Assembly (NCBI RefSeq): GCF_018138085.1
Contig: NZ_CP073105.1
Span: forward strand, 3,162,001 to 3,226,000
DNA length: 64,000 nucleotides
Direction: 5' to 3'
DNA from: Stutzerimonas stutzeri
GTDB lineage: Bacteria > Pseudomonadota > Gammaproteobacteria > Pseudomonadales > Pseudomonadaceae
Under the pieces are notes generated by a model. The model was not told where the DNA came from. It did no database searches and saw only the letters and a list, made by a program, of their open reading frames with translations. Shown piece by piece: positions 1 to 11,386 of the stretch. How positions within the stretch are numbered: the stretch's first letter is position 1; each line of letters opens with the position of its first letter. Both the position numbers and the translations under genes were made by a program.

Positions 1-669
1 CGGCTGCACAGCGGCCACTTCGCGCAGGCCATACAGACGCAGCAGGCTGCCGTCCGGACCGCGCATGACCCACTGTTGCAATTGATCGCGGCGCTGGATG
101 ACGTCGCGCAACGGCAAGGCCTTGCCCAGGTCGGCGACGTCCTCGGCCGGCTGCATCGCCAGGGGCTCTTCGGCTTTCGGCTCGCCCGTCAGCGGATCAC
201 TGACGAACACGCCCTGCTCGCCCTTGTCGACGCGCAGACGGTCGCCCTCGGGGCTGGCGTGCAGGCTGAACCGGTAGCGCTCCCCGGCCAGGTAGGTCTG
301 ATTGAGGTGATACTGCTTGACCTGTTCCTGGCTCAGCAGGTTGCTGCCGCTGTAATTGGTGAAGCCGATCCCGACCGTGTACAGCAGCGGAAAGATGACG
401 AACACCAGCATCCCCGCCACCGCTGGATAGATGTAGCGATGGGCGTAGGTGCGCCGGCTGATGAATACGTAACTGGCGATTCCCGTCACGACCAGGCCGA
501 GTATGGCGAACGCCAGTTGCCGCTGGGCATAGAGCGCCACGACCAGATACAGCGAGAGCGCGTTGAAGGTAAGCCAGACCAACCAGCGCAACCCGGATTT
601 CAACGAGGGATGAAGCGTCCTTGTATGGTTTGTCATGGCAGGGCTGGGCAACTCGGCAAGGGCATTCAC
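1..669 (-). CDS. malF: Maltose/maltodextrin ABC transporter permease MalF (3' end beyond window)
   Basis: Inner-membrane permease subunit of the maltodextrin importer. The visible 223 residues hold three hydrophobic segments (about residues 22-45, 48-68 and 75-100). The third carries the MalF signature RYIYP...VIFPLLYTVGIGFTNY. It is followed by the start of the large periplasmic P2 loop that contacts MalE in enteric MalF. I chose the GTG at 669 because GAAAGG lies about 10 nt upstream; an in-frame ATG at 636 is the alternative and has no clear ribosome site. The gene follows malE by 71 nt in the same direction, with a strong hairpin between them. MalG and MalK are expected just left of the window. 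Confidence 0.93.
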   Translation of the reverse strand, partial: MNALAELPSPAMTNHTRTLHPSLKSGLRWLVWLTFNALSLYLVVALYAQRQLAFAILGLVVTGIASYVFISRRTYAHRYIYPAVAGMLVFVIFPLLYTVGIGFTNYSGSNLLSQEQVKQYHLNQTYLAGERYRFSLHASPEGDRLRVDKGEQGVFVSDPLTGEPKAEEPLAMQPAEDVADLGKALPLRDVIQRRDQLQQWVMRGPDGSLLRLYGLREVAAVQP

Positions 670-698
670 GACGGGGAACCTTTCTAACCTGGAGAGTA

Positions 699-730
699 GA
701 TCGCCGGTCGCGATACCGCGACCGGTGATC
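699..730 (-). promoter_or_regulatory. Intercistronic hairpin between malE and malF
   Basis: A 14-bp stem (one G-U pair) closes a 4-nt loop (713-716); the core CCGGTCGCG/CGCGACCGG is perfect. There is no T-run after it, so it need not end transcription. In E. coli the malE-malF gap contains REP hairpins that protect malE mRNA and help make binding protein more abundant than permease; the same role is inferred here from position. Confidence 0.6.
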
Positions 731-740
731 GGCGACGATT

Positions 741-1928
<1,188 letters not shown>

Positions 1929-2021
1929 ATTGCTTTTCCTCGTGGCTTCTTATTGTTGATCCCACACGCTGCAGCCCTTGGGCATTCGCAGTTCCCGCAT
2001 CTTCGACCAGTGATCGGGGGT

Positions 2022-2086
2022 GCACATCCTCCCCCGCTTGAGCAGGGAGGGCGTAGCCACAGGGCGTAGATCACGCAGGGGATGAG
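2022..2086. promoter_or_regulatory. MalT-box-like array between malE and malS
   Basis: Facing malE, the minus strand reads GGGGGAGGATG (2035-2025), containing the MalT core GGAGGA. Facing malS, the plus strand reads GGGGATGAG (2078-2086), core GGATGA, preceded by two direct copies of GGGCGTAG at 2049-2056 and 2062-2069. The E. coli MalT box core is GGA(T/G)GA, with the promoter-proximal box near -35. The same three words recur upstream of the chemoreceptor, amyP and lamB. Binding by a MalT homologue is inferred; no malT gene is in the window. Confidence 0.6.
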
Positions 2087-2178
2087 AAAAAATTCCGCCT
2101 GCAAAAACGGCGTTACGCCTGCACTTGGCCGGCAGTCGGATGTTAAATGTCGCGAAAACAACAAAACGGACCGATACC

Positions 2179-4263
2179 ATGCACCGCCGGACGCCCGCTT
2201 GTCACCTGCTGGCTTTTGCCTTCGCCCTACCCACTCAGCTGGCCTTGGCCGAGCCTTCGATCACGGCACGCATCGCTGACCAACCCATCGATCTTCGCTG
2301 GCACGAGATGCAGCCGGAGCGCTACAGCACCGAGTTGACACTGCCTGCCGGCAGGCTCGAACTGGGTACCGCCGGCGCCGCACGGTCGCAGCCGCTGGCG
2401 GCATACCGCAAGCAGACGCTGGAGAAAGACACTGCGTTGCGCTTCGACGTTCCCGCACCTGGCCGCTATCGCCTGATCGTCGATACCGGCGAGGACGCCA
2501 GCCTGCGCCTGCTGCCCATAAAGGAAGCCGAACCCGCCAAGCCAGGGATCACGTGCCCGGTGTGGCGCGGTGAGCCGGTGAGCGTCAAGGTCGATGGCGT
2601 TTTCGCCGAAGGCGAGCGCGTGCGCGACGCCTATAGCGGCCAGACCACGACGGTGCATGACGGCCGGGTCACCCTGACCCCGGCTGCGGGCAGCGATGGT
2701 CTGCTGCTGCTCGAAGCCGTCGATACACCCGCCGACATGCCCTACGACTGGCGCAACGCGACCGTCTACTTCGTCATCACCGACCGTTTCGCCAATGGCG
2801 ACCCGTCCAACGACCGCAGCTACGGCCGTCAGCCCGACGGCGAACAGGAGATCGGCACCTTCCATGGCGGCGACCTGAAGGGACTGACCGGCAAACTCGA
2901 TTACCTCGCCGAGCTCGGCATCAGCGCCGTCTGGATCACCGCACCCTACGAGCAGATCCATGGCTGGGTCGGTGGCGGCGACAAGGGCGACTTCCGCCAT
3001 TACGGCTACCACGGCTACTACGCGCTCGACTACACCGAGCTGGACGCCAACATGGGCAGCGAGGCCGATCTGCGCGAATTGATGGCCGAGGCGCATGCGC
3101 GCGGCATCCGCGTACTGTTCGACGTGGTGATGAATCACCCCGGCTACTCGACGCTGGCCGACATGCAGACGTTCGGCTTCGGCGGGCTGCGCGAAGGCAT
3201 GGCGCAATACCTGCCCGCGCAGTGGACTGCTTGGCAGCCCGAGCCCCACGAAAACCTCCACGCCTACCACAATCTGGTCGATTACCAGCACCCGGACTGG
3301 GTCAAGTGGTGGGGCAAGGACTGGGTGCGCGCCGGGCTTGGCGACTATGATCAGCCGCCGAGCGCCCTGGTCGATCCGGTCAAGGGCTCGCTGAGCTTCC
3401 TGCCCGACTTCAAGACCGAACGCGACGAGCCGGTCGGCCTGCCGGTCTTCCTGCAGCACAAGCAACCCACCGGCGCGGTGGCGCGCGAGGGCTATCGGGT
3501 CCGCGATTACCTGATCGAGTGGCTGACCGACTGGGTGCGTGAATACGGCGTCGACGGCTTTCGCGCCGATACCGTGATGCATGTCGAACCCACTGCCTGG
3601 GGCGAGCTGCGCAAAGCCGCGGACCGTGCCCGTGCAGAGTGGTCCGCCGCACACCCAGACGACCGCTTCGCCGGCTCGCCGTTCTGGATGGTCGGCGAAG
3701 TGTTCGGCCACGGCCCCGAGCCCAGCACTTATCAGGACAACGGCTTCGACGCGCTGATCAACTTCGCCTTCCAGACCGACGCGGCGCCCGGGGCCAGCGA
3801 ATGCCTGGCCAAGGCCGAGCCGACCTACGCGGACTATGCCCGCCTGCTGGCCGAGCATCCCGGCCACAACTTCATGAGCTACGCCTCGTCCCACGATACC
3901 GCCCTGTTCTCCCAGCAGACCGGCAAGGATCTGGCGCTGCAGCGCGGAATGGCCAATGCGCTGTTGCTGGCGCCGGGCGCGGCGCAGATCTTCTACGGCG
4001 ATGAAAGTGCCCGCCTGTTCGGCCCGACCGGCTCCGACCCGTTTCAGGGCACCCGATCGGACATGAACTGGGCACAGCAGGCGCAGCCGGACACCGCGGC
4101 ACTGCTCGATCACTGGCGGACGCTGGGCCAGTTCCGTGCACGCCACCCGGCCATCGGCGCCGGACGCCACGCGAAGCTGTCGACGCGGCCCTACGCCTTC
4201 TCGCGGGTACTCGGAGACGATCGCGTGGTGGTCGTACAGGCCGGCGCGTCCGTCAATCGCTGA
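2179..4263 (+). CDS. malS: Periplasmic alpha-amylase, MalS-like (GH13)
   Basis: Endo-acting alpha-amylase predicted to cut maltodextrins in the periplasm. 694 residues against 676 in E. coli MalS. The ATG at 2179 is chosen because it begins a signal peptide (MHRRTP...LALA, about 24 residues); the open frame extends further upstream without one. An N-terminal beta-rich region of about 170 residues precedes the GH13 barrel, which starts near YDWRNATVYFVITDRF. The four conserved regions are visible: DVVMNH, GFRADT (nucleophile D464), GEVF (acid/base E507) and SSHD (D573). Divergent from malE, with a MalT-like box upstream, and followed by a kinase-fold gene 122 nt away. Ribosome site is weak (ACGGA). 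Confidence 0.88.
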   Translation: MHRRTPACHLLAFAFALPTQLALAEPSITARIADQPIDLRWHEMQPERYSTELTLPAGRLELGTAGAARSQPLAAYRKQTLEKDTALRFDVPAPGRYRLIVDTGEDASLRLLPIKEAEPAKPGITCPVWRGEPVSVKVDGVFAEGERVRDAYSGQTTTVHDGRVTLTPAAGSDGLLLLEAVDTPADMPYDWRNATVYFVITDRFANGDPSNDRSYGRQPDGEQEIGTFHGGDLKGLTGKLDYLAELGISAVWITAPYEQIHGWVGGGDKGDFRHYGYHGYYALDYTELDANMGSEADLRELMAEAHARGIRVLFDVVMNHPGYSTLADMQTFGFGGLREGMAQYLPAQWTAWQPEPHENLHAYHNLVDYQHPDWVKWWGKDWVRAGLGDYDQPPSALVDPVKGSLSFLPDFKTERDEPVGLPVFLQHKQPTGAVAREGYRVRDYLIEWLTDWVREYGVDGFRADTVMHVEPTAWGELRKAADRARAEWSAAHPDDRFAGSPFWMVGEVFGHGPEPSTYQDNGFDALINFAFQTDAAPGASECLAKAEPTYADYARLLAEHPGHNFMSYASSHDTALFSQQTGKDLALQRGMANALLLAPGAAQIFYGDESARLFGPTGSDPFQGTRSDMNWAQQAQPDTAALLDHWRTLGQFRARHPAIGAGRHAKLSTRPYAFSRVLGDDRVVVVQAGASVNR

Positions 4264-4276
4264 GCCGGGCAAGGCC

Positions 4277-4300
4277 GGCGGCCCGGGCAGCTGGGCCGCC
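4277..4300 (+). terminator. Hairpin after malS
   Basis: GGCGGCCC (4277-4284) pairs with GGGCCGCC (4293-4300) around an 8-nt loop. No T-run follows, so it may be a processing or attenuation hairpin between malS and the downstream gene rather than a full terminator. Confidence 0.4.
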
Positions 4301-4385
4301 TGGCTGGCCGCGAAGCGATACGCGGCCACACCTCCCGACACAATTCCCGAACCCGCGTTACCCATCGACTGGAGAAGCAGCCGCC

Positions 4386-5489
4386 ATGCACGCAACCCTT
4401 AACCCCCGCCAACAGGCCCAGCTTGCATTCGTCAGCAGTGGTGCGGAGCTCGAAGTCGGCCATCCGGACGACTGCCCGCTGCCCCTCGCCACATTGGCGA
4501 CGACCGACGGCAGCGAAGCCTATGTAAGCCAGGTACTGTCCGGCGGGCTTACCGCGCACGTCTACCGGATCGAAGCGCAGGGGCGCAGCTGGACGCTCAA
4601 GCGCGCCCGGGAGCGCTGCCTGGTGCAGAATGCCGACGGCCAGACGTCCTTCCTCAATGAAGTGCAGCGGCGCGCCGATCTGCGCGCCCTCAAGGCACGC
4701 CCGGAACTGGCCGATCGGCTCGAGGGCATCGTCGACACCCGCTATGCAAGCTTCAGACACGGCGTGCTGCTGTCGCCCTGGATCGAGGGCAAGGTGGTCA
4801 GCGACTGGAACGAAGCGCGCCTGACGGACCTGTTCGATACCGTCATCACGCTCGCCTCCTATGGCCTGTTCGAGTGGGACCTGTGCCCCGGCAACGTGCT
4901 CGACGATGGCCGGATCCGCCTGTTCGATTTCGGCTACCTGTACCGCTTCGATCCCTTGCGCGAGTTCAACAGCGACGGCCTCGCGGGGCCGGGCTTCCAT
5001 CCGGTCGAGCGCTTCGAAACGCGGCAGTTCTTCGCCTGGTTGCTGAGCCAGGAGCGGCTGGGCAGCGATCGCGCCCTGGCCGCGTTCCGCCTGGAAAAGG
5101 CCATCGCCCTGGAGCGTTACCAGGGTTGGCGCAGCGAGCTGGAGCAGCGGGGCGCGACCTCAGCCGTGCTCGACAGGCTGACCGCCGTCATCGGGCGCTG
5201 GCAAACGGCATTGTCCGGCTCGGCTGAAGCGCTGTACCTGTGCGAGGCATGGCGCTCGCATCGCCTCGACCTGGCCGACGATCTCGACGGCCAGACCTGC
5301 ACGCCGCTGACCTTGCAACGGCTCGCCTGGCTGCGCGACATGGCCGAGACCCGCTATGGCGATCTCCATCGCTGCGGTGCCCTCGCCGGCGAACAGAGTG
5401 GCGGCCGCGCAGCCTTGCTGGACCAGTTGCAGCGAGCCGAAGCACAGGCGATCGGCTGGCAGGTGCCTGGCGCCACGCCACAGCCCTGA
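4386..5489 (+). CDS. Kinase-fold phosphotransferase of unknown substrate in the mal locus
   Basis: 367 residues, no signal peptide, so cytoplasmic. It has the aminoglycoside-phosphotransferase/protein-kinase fold with every catalytic element visible: SGGLTAHVY as glycine-loop equivalent, K72 in WTLKRA, E92 in FLNEVQ as the alpha-C glutamate, D165 and N170 in EWDLCPGN, and D181 in FDFGY. It should therefore bind ATP and transfer phosphate. The substrate cannot be read from the sequence. It sits 122 nt downstream of malS and may share its transcript, so a sugar or maltodextrin kinase, or a regulator of the locus, are guesses from context. A GGAGAAG sequence precedes the ATG at a rather long spacing. 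Confidence 0.75.
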   Translation: MHATLNPRQQAQLAFVSSGAELEVGHPDDCPLPLATLATTDGSEAYVSQVLSGGLTAHVYRIEAQGRSWTLKRARERCLVQNADGQTSFLNEVQRRADLRALKARPELADRLEGIVDTRYASFRHGVLLSPWIEGKVVSDWNEARLTDLFDTVITLASYGLFEWDLCPGNVLDDGRIRLFDFGYLYRFDPLREFNSDGLAGPGFHPVERFETRQFFAWLLSQERLGSDRALAAFRLEKAIALERYQGWRSELEQRGATSAVLDRLTAVIGRWQTALSGSAEALYLCEAWRSHRLDLADDLDGQTCTPLTLQRLAWLRDMAETRYGDLHRCGALAGEQSGGRAALLDQLQRAEAQAIGWQVPGATPQP

Positions 5490-5493
5490 ACGA

Positions 5494-5523
5494 CCGAGTC
5501 GCTCGGCACGCCGAGCGACTCGG
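5494..5523. terminator. Terminator-like hairpin between convergent genes
   Basis: Perfect 13-bp stem CCGAGTCGCTCGG/CCGAGCGACTCGG with the tetraloop CACG. It lies 5 nt after the kinase-fold gene and upstream-facing to the end of the convergent chemoreceptor gene. No T-run, but position and stem strength suit a shared terminator. Confidence 0.65.
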
Positions 5524-5623
5524 CTTCGGCAGCGCCGGATCGACCCAGGTGATCGCGCGTGGCCGAAGCGCATCGGTGCATCCGCCCGCGCCCGGCCCGA
5601 GTGCCCTCGGCCAAGGCCTCCGA

Positions 5624-7654
5624 TCAGGTGTAATAGCGCGCGCACAACGCCTGCTGTTCGGCTGACATCCGCGCCTGCCGGTCGCTGCTTTCGCTGATCG
5701 CCACCACGCTGCCCATGTTCTGCTCGGCGGCCGAGTCGATCGCATGCATGCCCCGCGACACTTCCTCGGCGGCAAGGCGCTGTTGACCGGTCGCCGAGTC
5801 GATTTCCCGCGACATGGTCGCGATGTGTTCGACCTGACGGCGGATGTCCTGCATCAGCTGATCGGCCATGCCGACCTGATCGAGGTTGGCCTGCATCTGC
5901 GCGCGACTTTTCTCCACCGATTGCACCGCCGAGGCGATGCCCTGCGCCAGGCGCTCGATGCGTTGCTGGATCTCTCCGGTCGACTTCGCCGTGCGCTGGG
6001 CCAGCCCGCGCACCTCGTCGGCGACCACGGCGAAGCCGCGCCCCTGCTCGCCCGCACGCGCCGCCTCGATGGCCGCGTTGAGCGCGAGCAGATTGGTCTG
6101 GTCGGCGATGCCGCGGATGACCACCAGGATTTCACCGATCTGCTCGCTGAGCACCTCGACGTTGGCGATCTCGTCCACGCTCGCCTCCAGCTGACGCGCC
6201 AGGGTGGCGGTGCTCTCGCGGGTGTCGCTCATCAGCTCGCTACCCTGACGGGCCAGGGTCTCGACGCTGCCGACCCGTTCAGCCGTCTCTCCGGCATGGC
6301 GGGCGACCTCGCCGAAGCTGGTCTCCAGTTCGGTCAGGCTGGCGACCAGCGCACCGATGCTGCTGCGCTGCTGCTCGAGGCCGGCGCGCGCCTGGTTGCA
6401 GGCGTCGGCGTTGCGGCGCGCGATCTCGTCCTGCTCATCGGCGTTGCGCCCGAGCTGTGCCAGCGCGTCACGCATGTTGGCGGCGACCCGATTGACGTGC
6501 TCGCTGACGCGTCCGAACTCGTCGGCCTTGCGATAGCCGCACTGATCGCGCAGATCGCCGGCGGCCAGGTGCTGCAGGGTCCCGGTGACAGCGCCGAGCG
6601 CAACGCGCATGGTGCGGCTCAGCCACAACCCCATGAACAGCGCGACCCCGATCGACAGCCCGGCCATCCAGAGCAGCCGGATCACGCCAAGCCGGTAGGT
6701 GTCCTGGGCCCGGGCGAGCTGCTCGTCGCTGGCCTGCTGGGCACTGGCGATGAGCGTGCCGATGTCGTCGCGGGCCTGGCGCTGCAGGCCGCTGAGCTGG
6801 TCCTTCTGCTCACGGTTGGCCTGCTTGTCGCGAAGCCAGCCGTAGTACTGCCCGACGGCGCCTTGGCCGGCGACGTCCAGCTGCCGCTCGATGGCCTCGA
6901 ATGGCGGACGGAAGCTGTGCCCGTAGTCGGTGCGGCTGTCCTGGTGCGGCGCCAGGTCCAGCAGCACATTCTCGAGTTTCTTCCTCAAATCTGGCAGGCG
7001 TTCGGCCACCTTCGTTGCGGCTTCGTCGAGCTTGCCGGTCGAGGCGCTGCCGATCGCGTCGAACATCGTCGCTTCGACCTGCTCGAACGGGATGATGAAC
7101 TGCTTGATCGAGTAGGCCGCCAGGTCGTCATGGGTGACGAATTGCGCCTGCAACAGGTCCTGCTTGAGGCGCGAGAACTGCAACTGCAGATCACGCAGGG
7201 CGACGGCGTTGTGGCCGACGCGCTGGAGCAGGCCGCGATGCGCGTCGATCAGTGCGAGGCTGCGACGGTCGAGCTCGGGCAACAACTCGCTCAAGCGCTG
7301 CTTGGCTTCGGTGTGACCCGGTGTCAGGCGATCGAGCTCGGCGAGTTTCTCGACCGCCCGCTGGTGCAGTTCCTGGTGCCGTTCGACAAACGCATCGAGC
7401 TGCTCCGGCCGATCCTCGGCGAGCGCATCGGAGAGGTTCTGCGTCAGACTCTGCAAGGTGCTGAAAAAGCTTTCGCTGATCAGCAGGCGTGAGGCCGTGG
7501 TGGAGATCTGTCCGGCGTTGTCCTGCAAGCGGCCGATCGCCACCAGGCTGGTACCGGCCACCAGCATGAGCAACGCGACGAGCGCGGCGATCAGCAGATA
7601 AAGGCGCGGCAGGAAGCCGAGCCGAAAGAGGGAAAAACGCGGATGGACGGACAT
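5624..7654 (-). CDS. Methyl-accepting chemotaxis protein, MalT-box-associated
   Basis: 676-residue transmembrane chemoreceptor. First membrane segment about residues 16-40, a periplasmic sensor of about 280 mostly helical residues, second segment about 326-348, then a HAMP linker and a cytoplasmic signalling domain with the hairpin tip [21 protein letters not shown]. The sensor size and helical character suggest a two-module helical (HBM-like) sensor; this is an impression from composition. CAGGAG lies 7 nt before the ATG. Its promoter region carries the same MalT-box-like array as malE, amyP and lamB, so it is probably expressed with the starch genes and may sense maltodextrins directly or through a binding protein. 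No C-terminal NWETF-like receptor-tether pentapeptide is present. Confidence 0.93.
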   Translation of the reverse strand: MSVHPRFSLFRLGFLPRLYLLIAALVALLMLVAGTSLVAIGRLQDNAGQISTTASRLLISESFFSTLQSLTQNLSDALAEDRPEQLDAFVERHQELHQRAVEKLAELDRLTPGHTEAKQRLSELLPELDRRSLALIDAHRGLLQRVGHNAVALRDLQLQFSRLKQDLLQAQFVTHDDLAAYSIKQFIIPFEQVEATMFDAIGSASTGKLDEAATKVAERLPDLRKKLENVLLDLAPHQDSRTDYGHSFRPPFEAIERQLDVAGQGAVGQYYGWLRDKQANREQKDQLSGLQRQARDDIGTLIASAQQASDEQLARAQDTYRLGVIRLLWMAGLSIGVALFMGLWLSRTMRVALGAVTGTLQHLAAGDLRDQCGYRKADEFGRVSEHVNRVAANMRDALAQLGRNADEQDEIARRNADACNQARAGLEQQRSSIGALVASLTELETSFGEVARHAGETAERVGSVETLARQGSELMSDTRESTATLARQLEASVDEIANVEVLSEQIGEILVVIRGIADQTNLLALNAAIEAARAGEQGRGFAVVADEVRGLAQRTAKSTGEIQQRIERLAQGIASAVQSVEKSRAQMQANLDQVGMADQLMQDIRRQVEHIATMSREIDSATGQQRLAAEEVSRGMHAIDSAAEQNMGSVVAISESSDRQARMSAEQQALCARYYT

Positions 7655-7725
7655 GACAGCTCCTGGCGCGACAGCGAACGCGACGACTTGTTGTTGTCAC
7701 GCCAGAATCGTCCGGGCCGGGATTA

Positions 7726-7793
7726 CACACATCCTCCCCCTGTCGCACTCCCCAGGAGGAGTACCCAGGCGTAGAAAAGCGCCCAGGGCGTAG
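7726..7793 (-). promoter_or_regulatory. MalT-box-like array upstream of the chemoreceptor gene
   Basis: Read on the minus strand toward the chemoreceptor: CTACGCCC (7793-7786), CTACGCC (7774-7768), TCCTCC (7760-7755, GGAGGA on the plus strand) and the promoter-proximal GGGGGAGGATGTGTG (7740-7726). Order and spacing resemble the malE-facing array. The proximal box ends about 70 nt before the start codon. Confidence 0.58.
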
Positions 7794-7871
7794 ACGTGTG
7801 CGCTCGGACCGACCCTTGCGGTCGATCCGGCCAGCCGCCGGGTCGCGCCGGCCAGAGCCGGCGCGCGTCGC

Positions 7872-9548
7872 TTAGAAGGAACCGCTGGTACTGGCGCCCG
7901 CGGCACTGGTGAGGCGGTTGTTGCCGCCTGGCTGCCAGGTCTTGACCTGACTCGGATTGGCTTCGCTGCGCACGATGCACTTCCACTCCACCGCCTGCTG
8001 CGCCGGCAGGCTGATGCTGCCCTTCCAGGTCGGGTAGCTGCTGACATCGGTGAGGCGGACCGCGTTGGCCGGGTTCCAGCTGCCGAGTTGCGTCAGATTG
8101 CCGACCGCATAGACGCTGTCGCCCCACTGGGTTACACCGTTGTCGCAACGGAAATTGACGCTGACCAGGCCGCCGTCGCCGCCATCATCGCCGCCGTTTT
8201 CGCCGCTGCCGCCGGTGGTCCAGATCCGAATCTGGCCGTTGTCCTGACTCAATGCCTGATTGAAGCTGGCACTGCTGACCTGGCCCGGGTTGTCCAGGTT
8301 CGAACCCAGGGCGATCACCAACGTCTGCGCCGTGCCCTGCACCGTAGCGACCAGCCCCGAGTAGCCGCTGTGGAACTCGATGGCCGAGTCCGCCCGGATG
8401 CCCGCGGCGCGGCGGATCTGGATCAGCTGGCGGATCAGCGGACCCTGCCCCCAGTCGTACATGTGCGACCAGTAGACCACCGGCGTGCCAGGGCTGGAGA
8501 GGATATAGGCATAGGCCTGGCGGACCAGATCGTCACGCAGCGCCCAGTGATGCTGGCCACCGTTCTGCCCCGGCGAATAGCCGGTGTCGTGGTTGTCGAT
8601 GAAGGTCACCGCCACTTCGCGCCAGCGCGGGTCGGGATTGCCGTTGAGGCCGTTCTTCCAGTCGGCGATCGAGCCATTCTGCATCCGCTCCTTGAGGGCG
8701 AAGTCGAAGACCGGGCATTTGGCCCGGTCGGACCAATCCTTGATCACCTGCTGCCAGCTGGCCGTGTTGCGCCAGTCCCAGCTCGGATATTCGCCGGGCG
8801 ATTTCCACAGTTCGCCCACGCAGAATGCGTTGTCATGGGCCGCGCTCATCCAGCTGTCGACCCGCTCCCCGGCGTAACCGCGGACGAAGTCGAAGCGAAA
8901 GCCGCCAGCGCCGTAGTTGCCGCGCAGGTTCGCGAACTCGTCGCGGAACATGCCAAACACCTGGGGGTTGGCGGTGTTGAGGTCCGCATCGCCGCCCATG
9001 AAGCGATCACCGTCATCGCAGTCGTTGGCATAGTTGCCCGGGTCGCTGCAGTCGTGCCGCCAGAAGCCCTGGCCAGCCGGCAGGTTGATTTCCTTGTCGG
9101 GATAGCCGCGGTTCATGTGGTTGGGCACCACGTCGTAAAGCACCTTTACCTTCGCGGCGTTCAACGCGGCAGCCGCCTGCTTGAGCTGGCCATCGCTGCC
9201 GTAGCGACCGTTCTTGTTGAAGTCGTGCCAGAAGTAACCTTCGCCGCCGCCGGAGTTGGCACCGTCGCTCCAGCTTGAGAAGTCGCGCCAGGGCACCGGC
9301 ATCCAGATGGCGCTGAAGCCGTCGGCGGCGATGGTCGGCGCCATCTCGCGCAGCCTGTCGTACCAGGCATTGGGCGCCTCGCGCACGGTGTTCCAGTGAA
9401 AACCCTGCAGAATGATTTCGTCGCCACCGTGGTAACGCACGCCGGCCGGGCTCTTGCCCGTCAGGTCGGCGGCATGGGCCGTACCCAGGGTCAGCAACAG
9501 GGAAGACGCCGCCAAGGCGAGGCGGGTCGTAGATAAGGCATGTCTCAT
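7872..9548 (-). CDS. amyP: Maltotetraose-forming exo-alpha-amylase (G4-amylase) with CBM20
   Basis: Secreted glucan 1,4-alpha-maltotetraohydrolase that releases maltotetraose from starch chain ends. 558 residues; the ATG at 9548 begins a 26-residue signal peptide (ending GTAHA) and has GGAG 9 nt upstream. The GH13 domain runs from about residue 28 to 445. Catalytic residues are D220 in GFRFDFVRGY, E246 in VGELW and D321 in DNHDT; counted from D28 these are 193, 219 and 294, exactly the P. stutzeri G4-amylase numbering. A Gly/Asp-rich linker (about 446-460) leads to a C-terminal starch-binding CBM20 domain ending GASTSGSF. Divergent from lamB across a MalT-box-like array. Confidence 0.97.
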   Translation of the reverse strand: MRHALSTTRLALAASSLLLTLGTAHAADLTGKSPAGVRYHGGDEIILQGFHWNTVREAPNAWYDRLREMAPTIAADGFSAIWMPVPWRDFSSWSDGANSGGGEGYFWHDFNKNGRYGSDGQLKQAAAALNAAKVKVLYDVVPNHMNRGYPDKEINLPAGQGFWRHDCSDPGNYANDCDDGDRFMGGDADLNTANPQVFGMFRDEFANLRGNYGAGGFRFDFVRGYAGERVDSWMSAAHDNAFCVGELWKSPGEYPSWDWRNTASWQQVIKDWSDRAKCPVFDFALKERMQNGSIADWKNGLNGNPDPRWREVAVTFIDNHDTGYSPGQNGGQHHWALRDDLVRQAYAYILSSPGTPVVYWSHMYDWGQGPLIRQLIQIRRAAGIRADSAIEFHSGYSGLVATVQGTAQTLVIALGSNLDNPGQVSSASFNQALSQDNGQIRIWTTGGSGENGGDDGGDGGLVSVNFRCDNGVTQWGDSVYAVGNLTQLGSWNPANAVRLTDVSSYPTWKGSISLPAQQAVEWKCIVRSEANPSQVKTWQPGGNNRLTSAAGASTSGSF

Positions 9549-9674
9549 CGAAGTAGCTCCACTCTTGTATTTGTTGTGAGCACCCGACAACGGCCACCGG
9601 CTTCCCGGACGGCCGGGCGCAGTCGGTGAAACCACATCACCGACCCGCCCAGCCTGCCCCGCAGCCCCACCCGG

Positions 9675-11229
<1,555 letters not shown>

Positions 11230-11333
11230 GCGCCTGACGGTCGGGCGACGTGCAACGGTTCCTCTCCTCCCGTTGCGCCCGCCCGATCGCGCTGCATCTC
11301 TTTTTTCGCTCCCACCGTTCCGGCGGTGCTTTT

Positions 11334-11363
11334 ACCCCGACCATGGCTGGTCGGGGTCTTTTC
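11334..11363 (+). terminator. Rho-independent terminator after lamB
   Basis: ACCCCGACCA (11334-11343) pairs with TGGTCGGGGT (11348-11357) around TGGC and is followed by CTTTTC. A weaker hairpin CACCG/CGGTG with a T-run sits just upstream (11313-11333). Together they would partly uncouple malM and malE2 from lamB. Confidence 0.75.
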
Positions 11364-11386
11364 GATTGGCGACTGGAGTGTTGATC

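Noticed and set aside
2227..4395. A 722-codon open frame antisense to malS
   Set aside because: High-GC shadow frame; malS on the other strand has signal peptide and all GH13 motifs, and the antisense protein resembles nothing.
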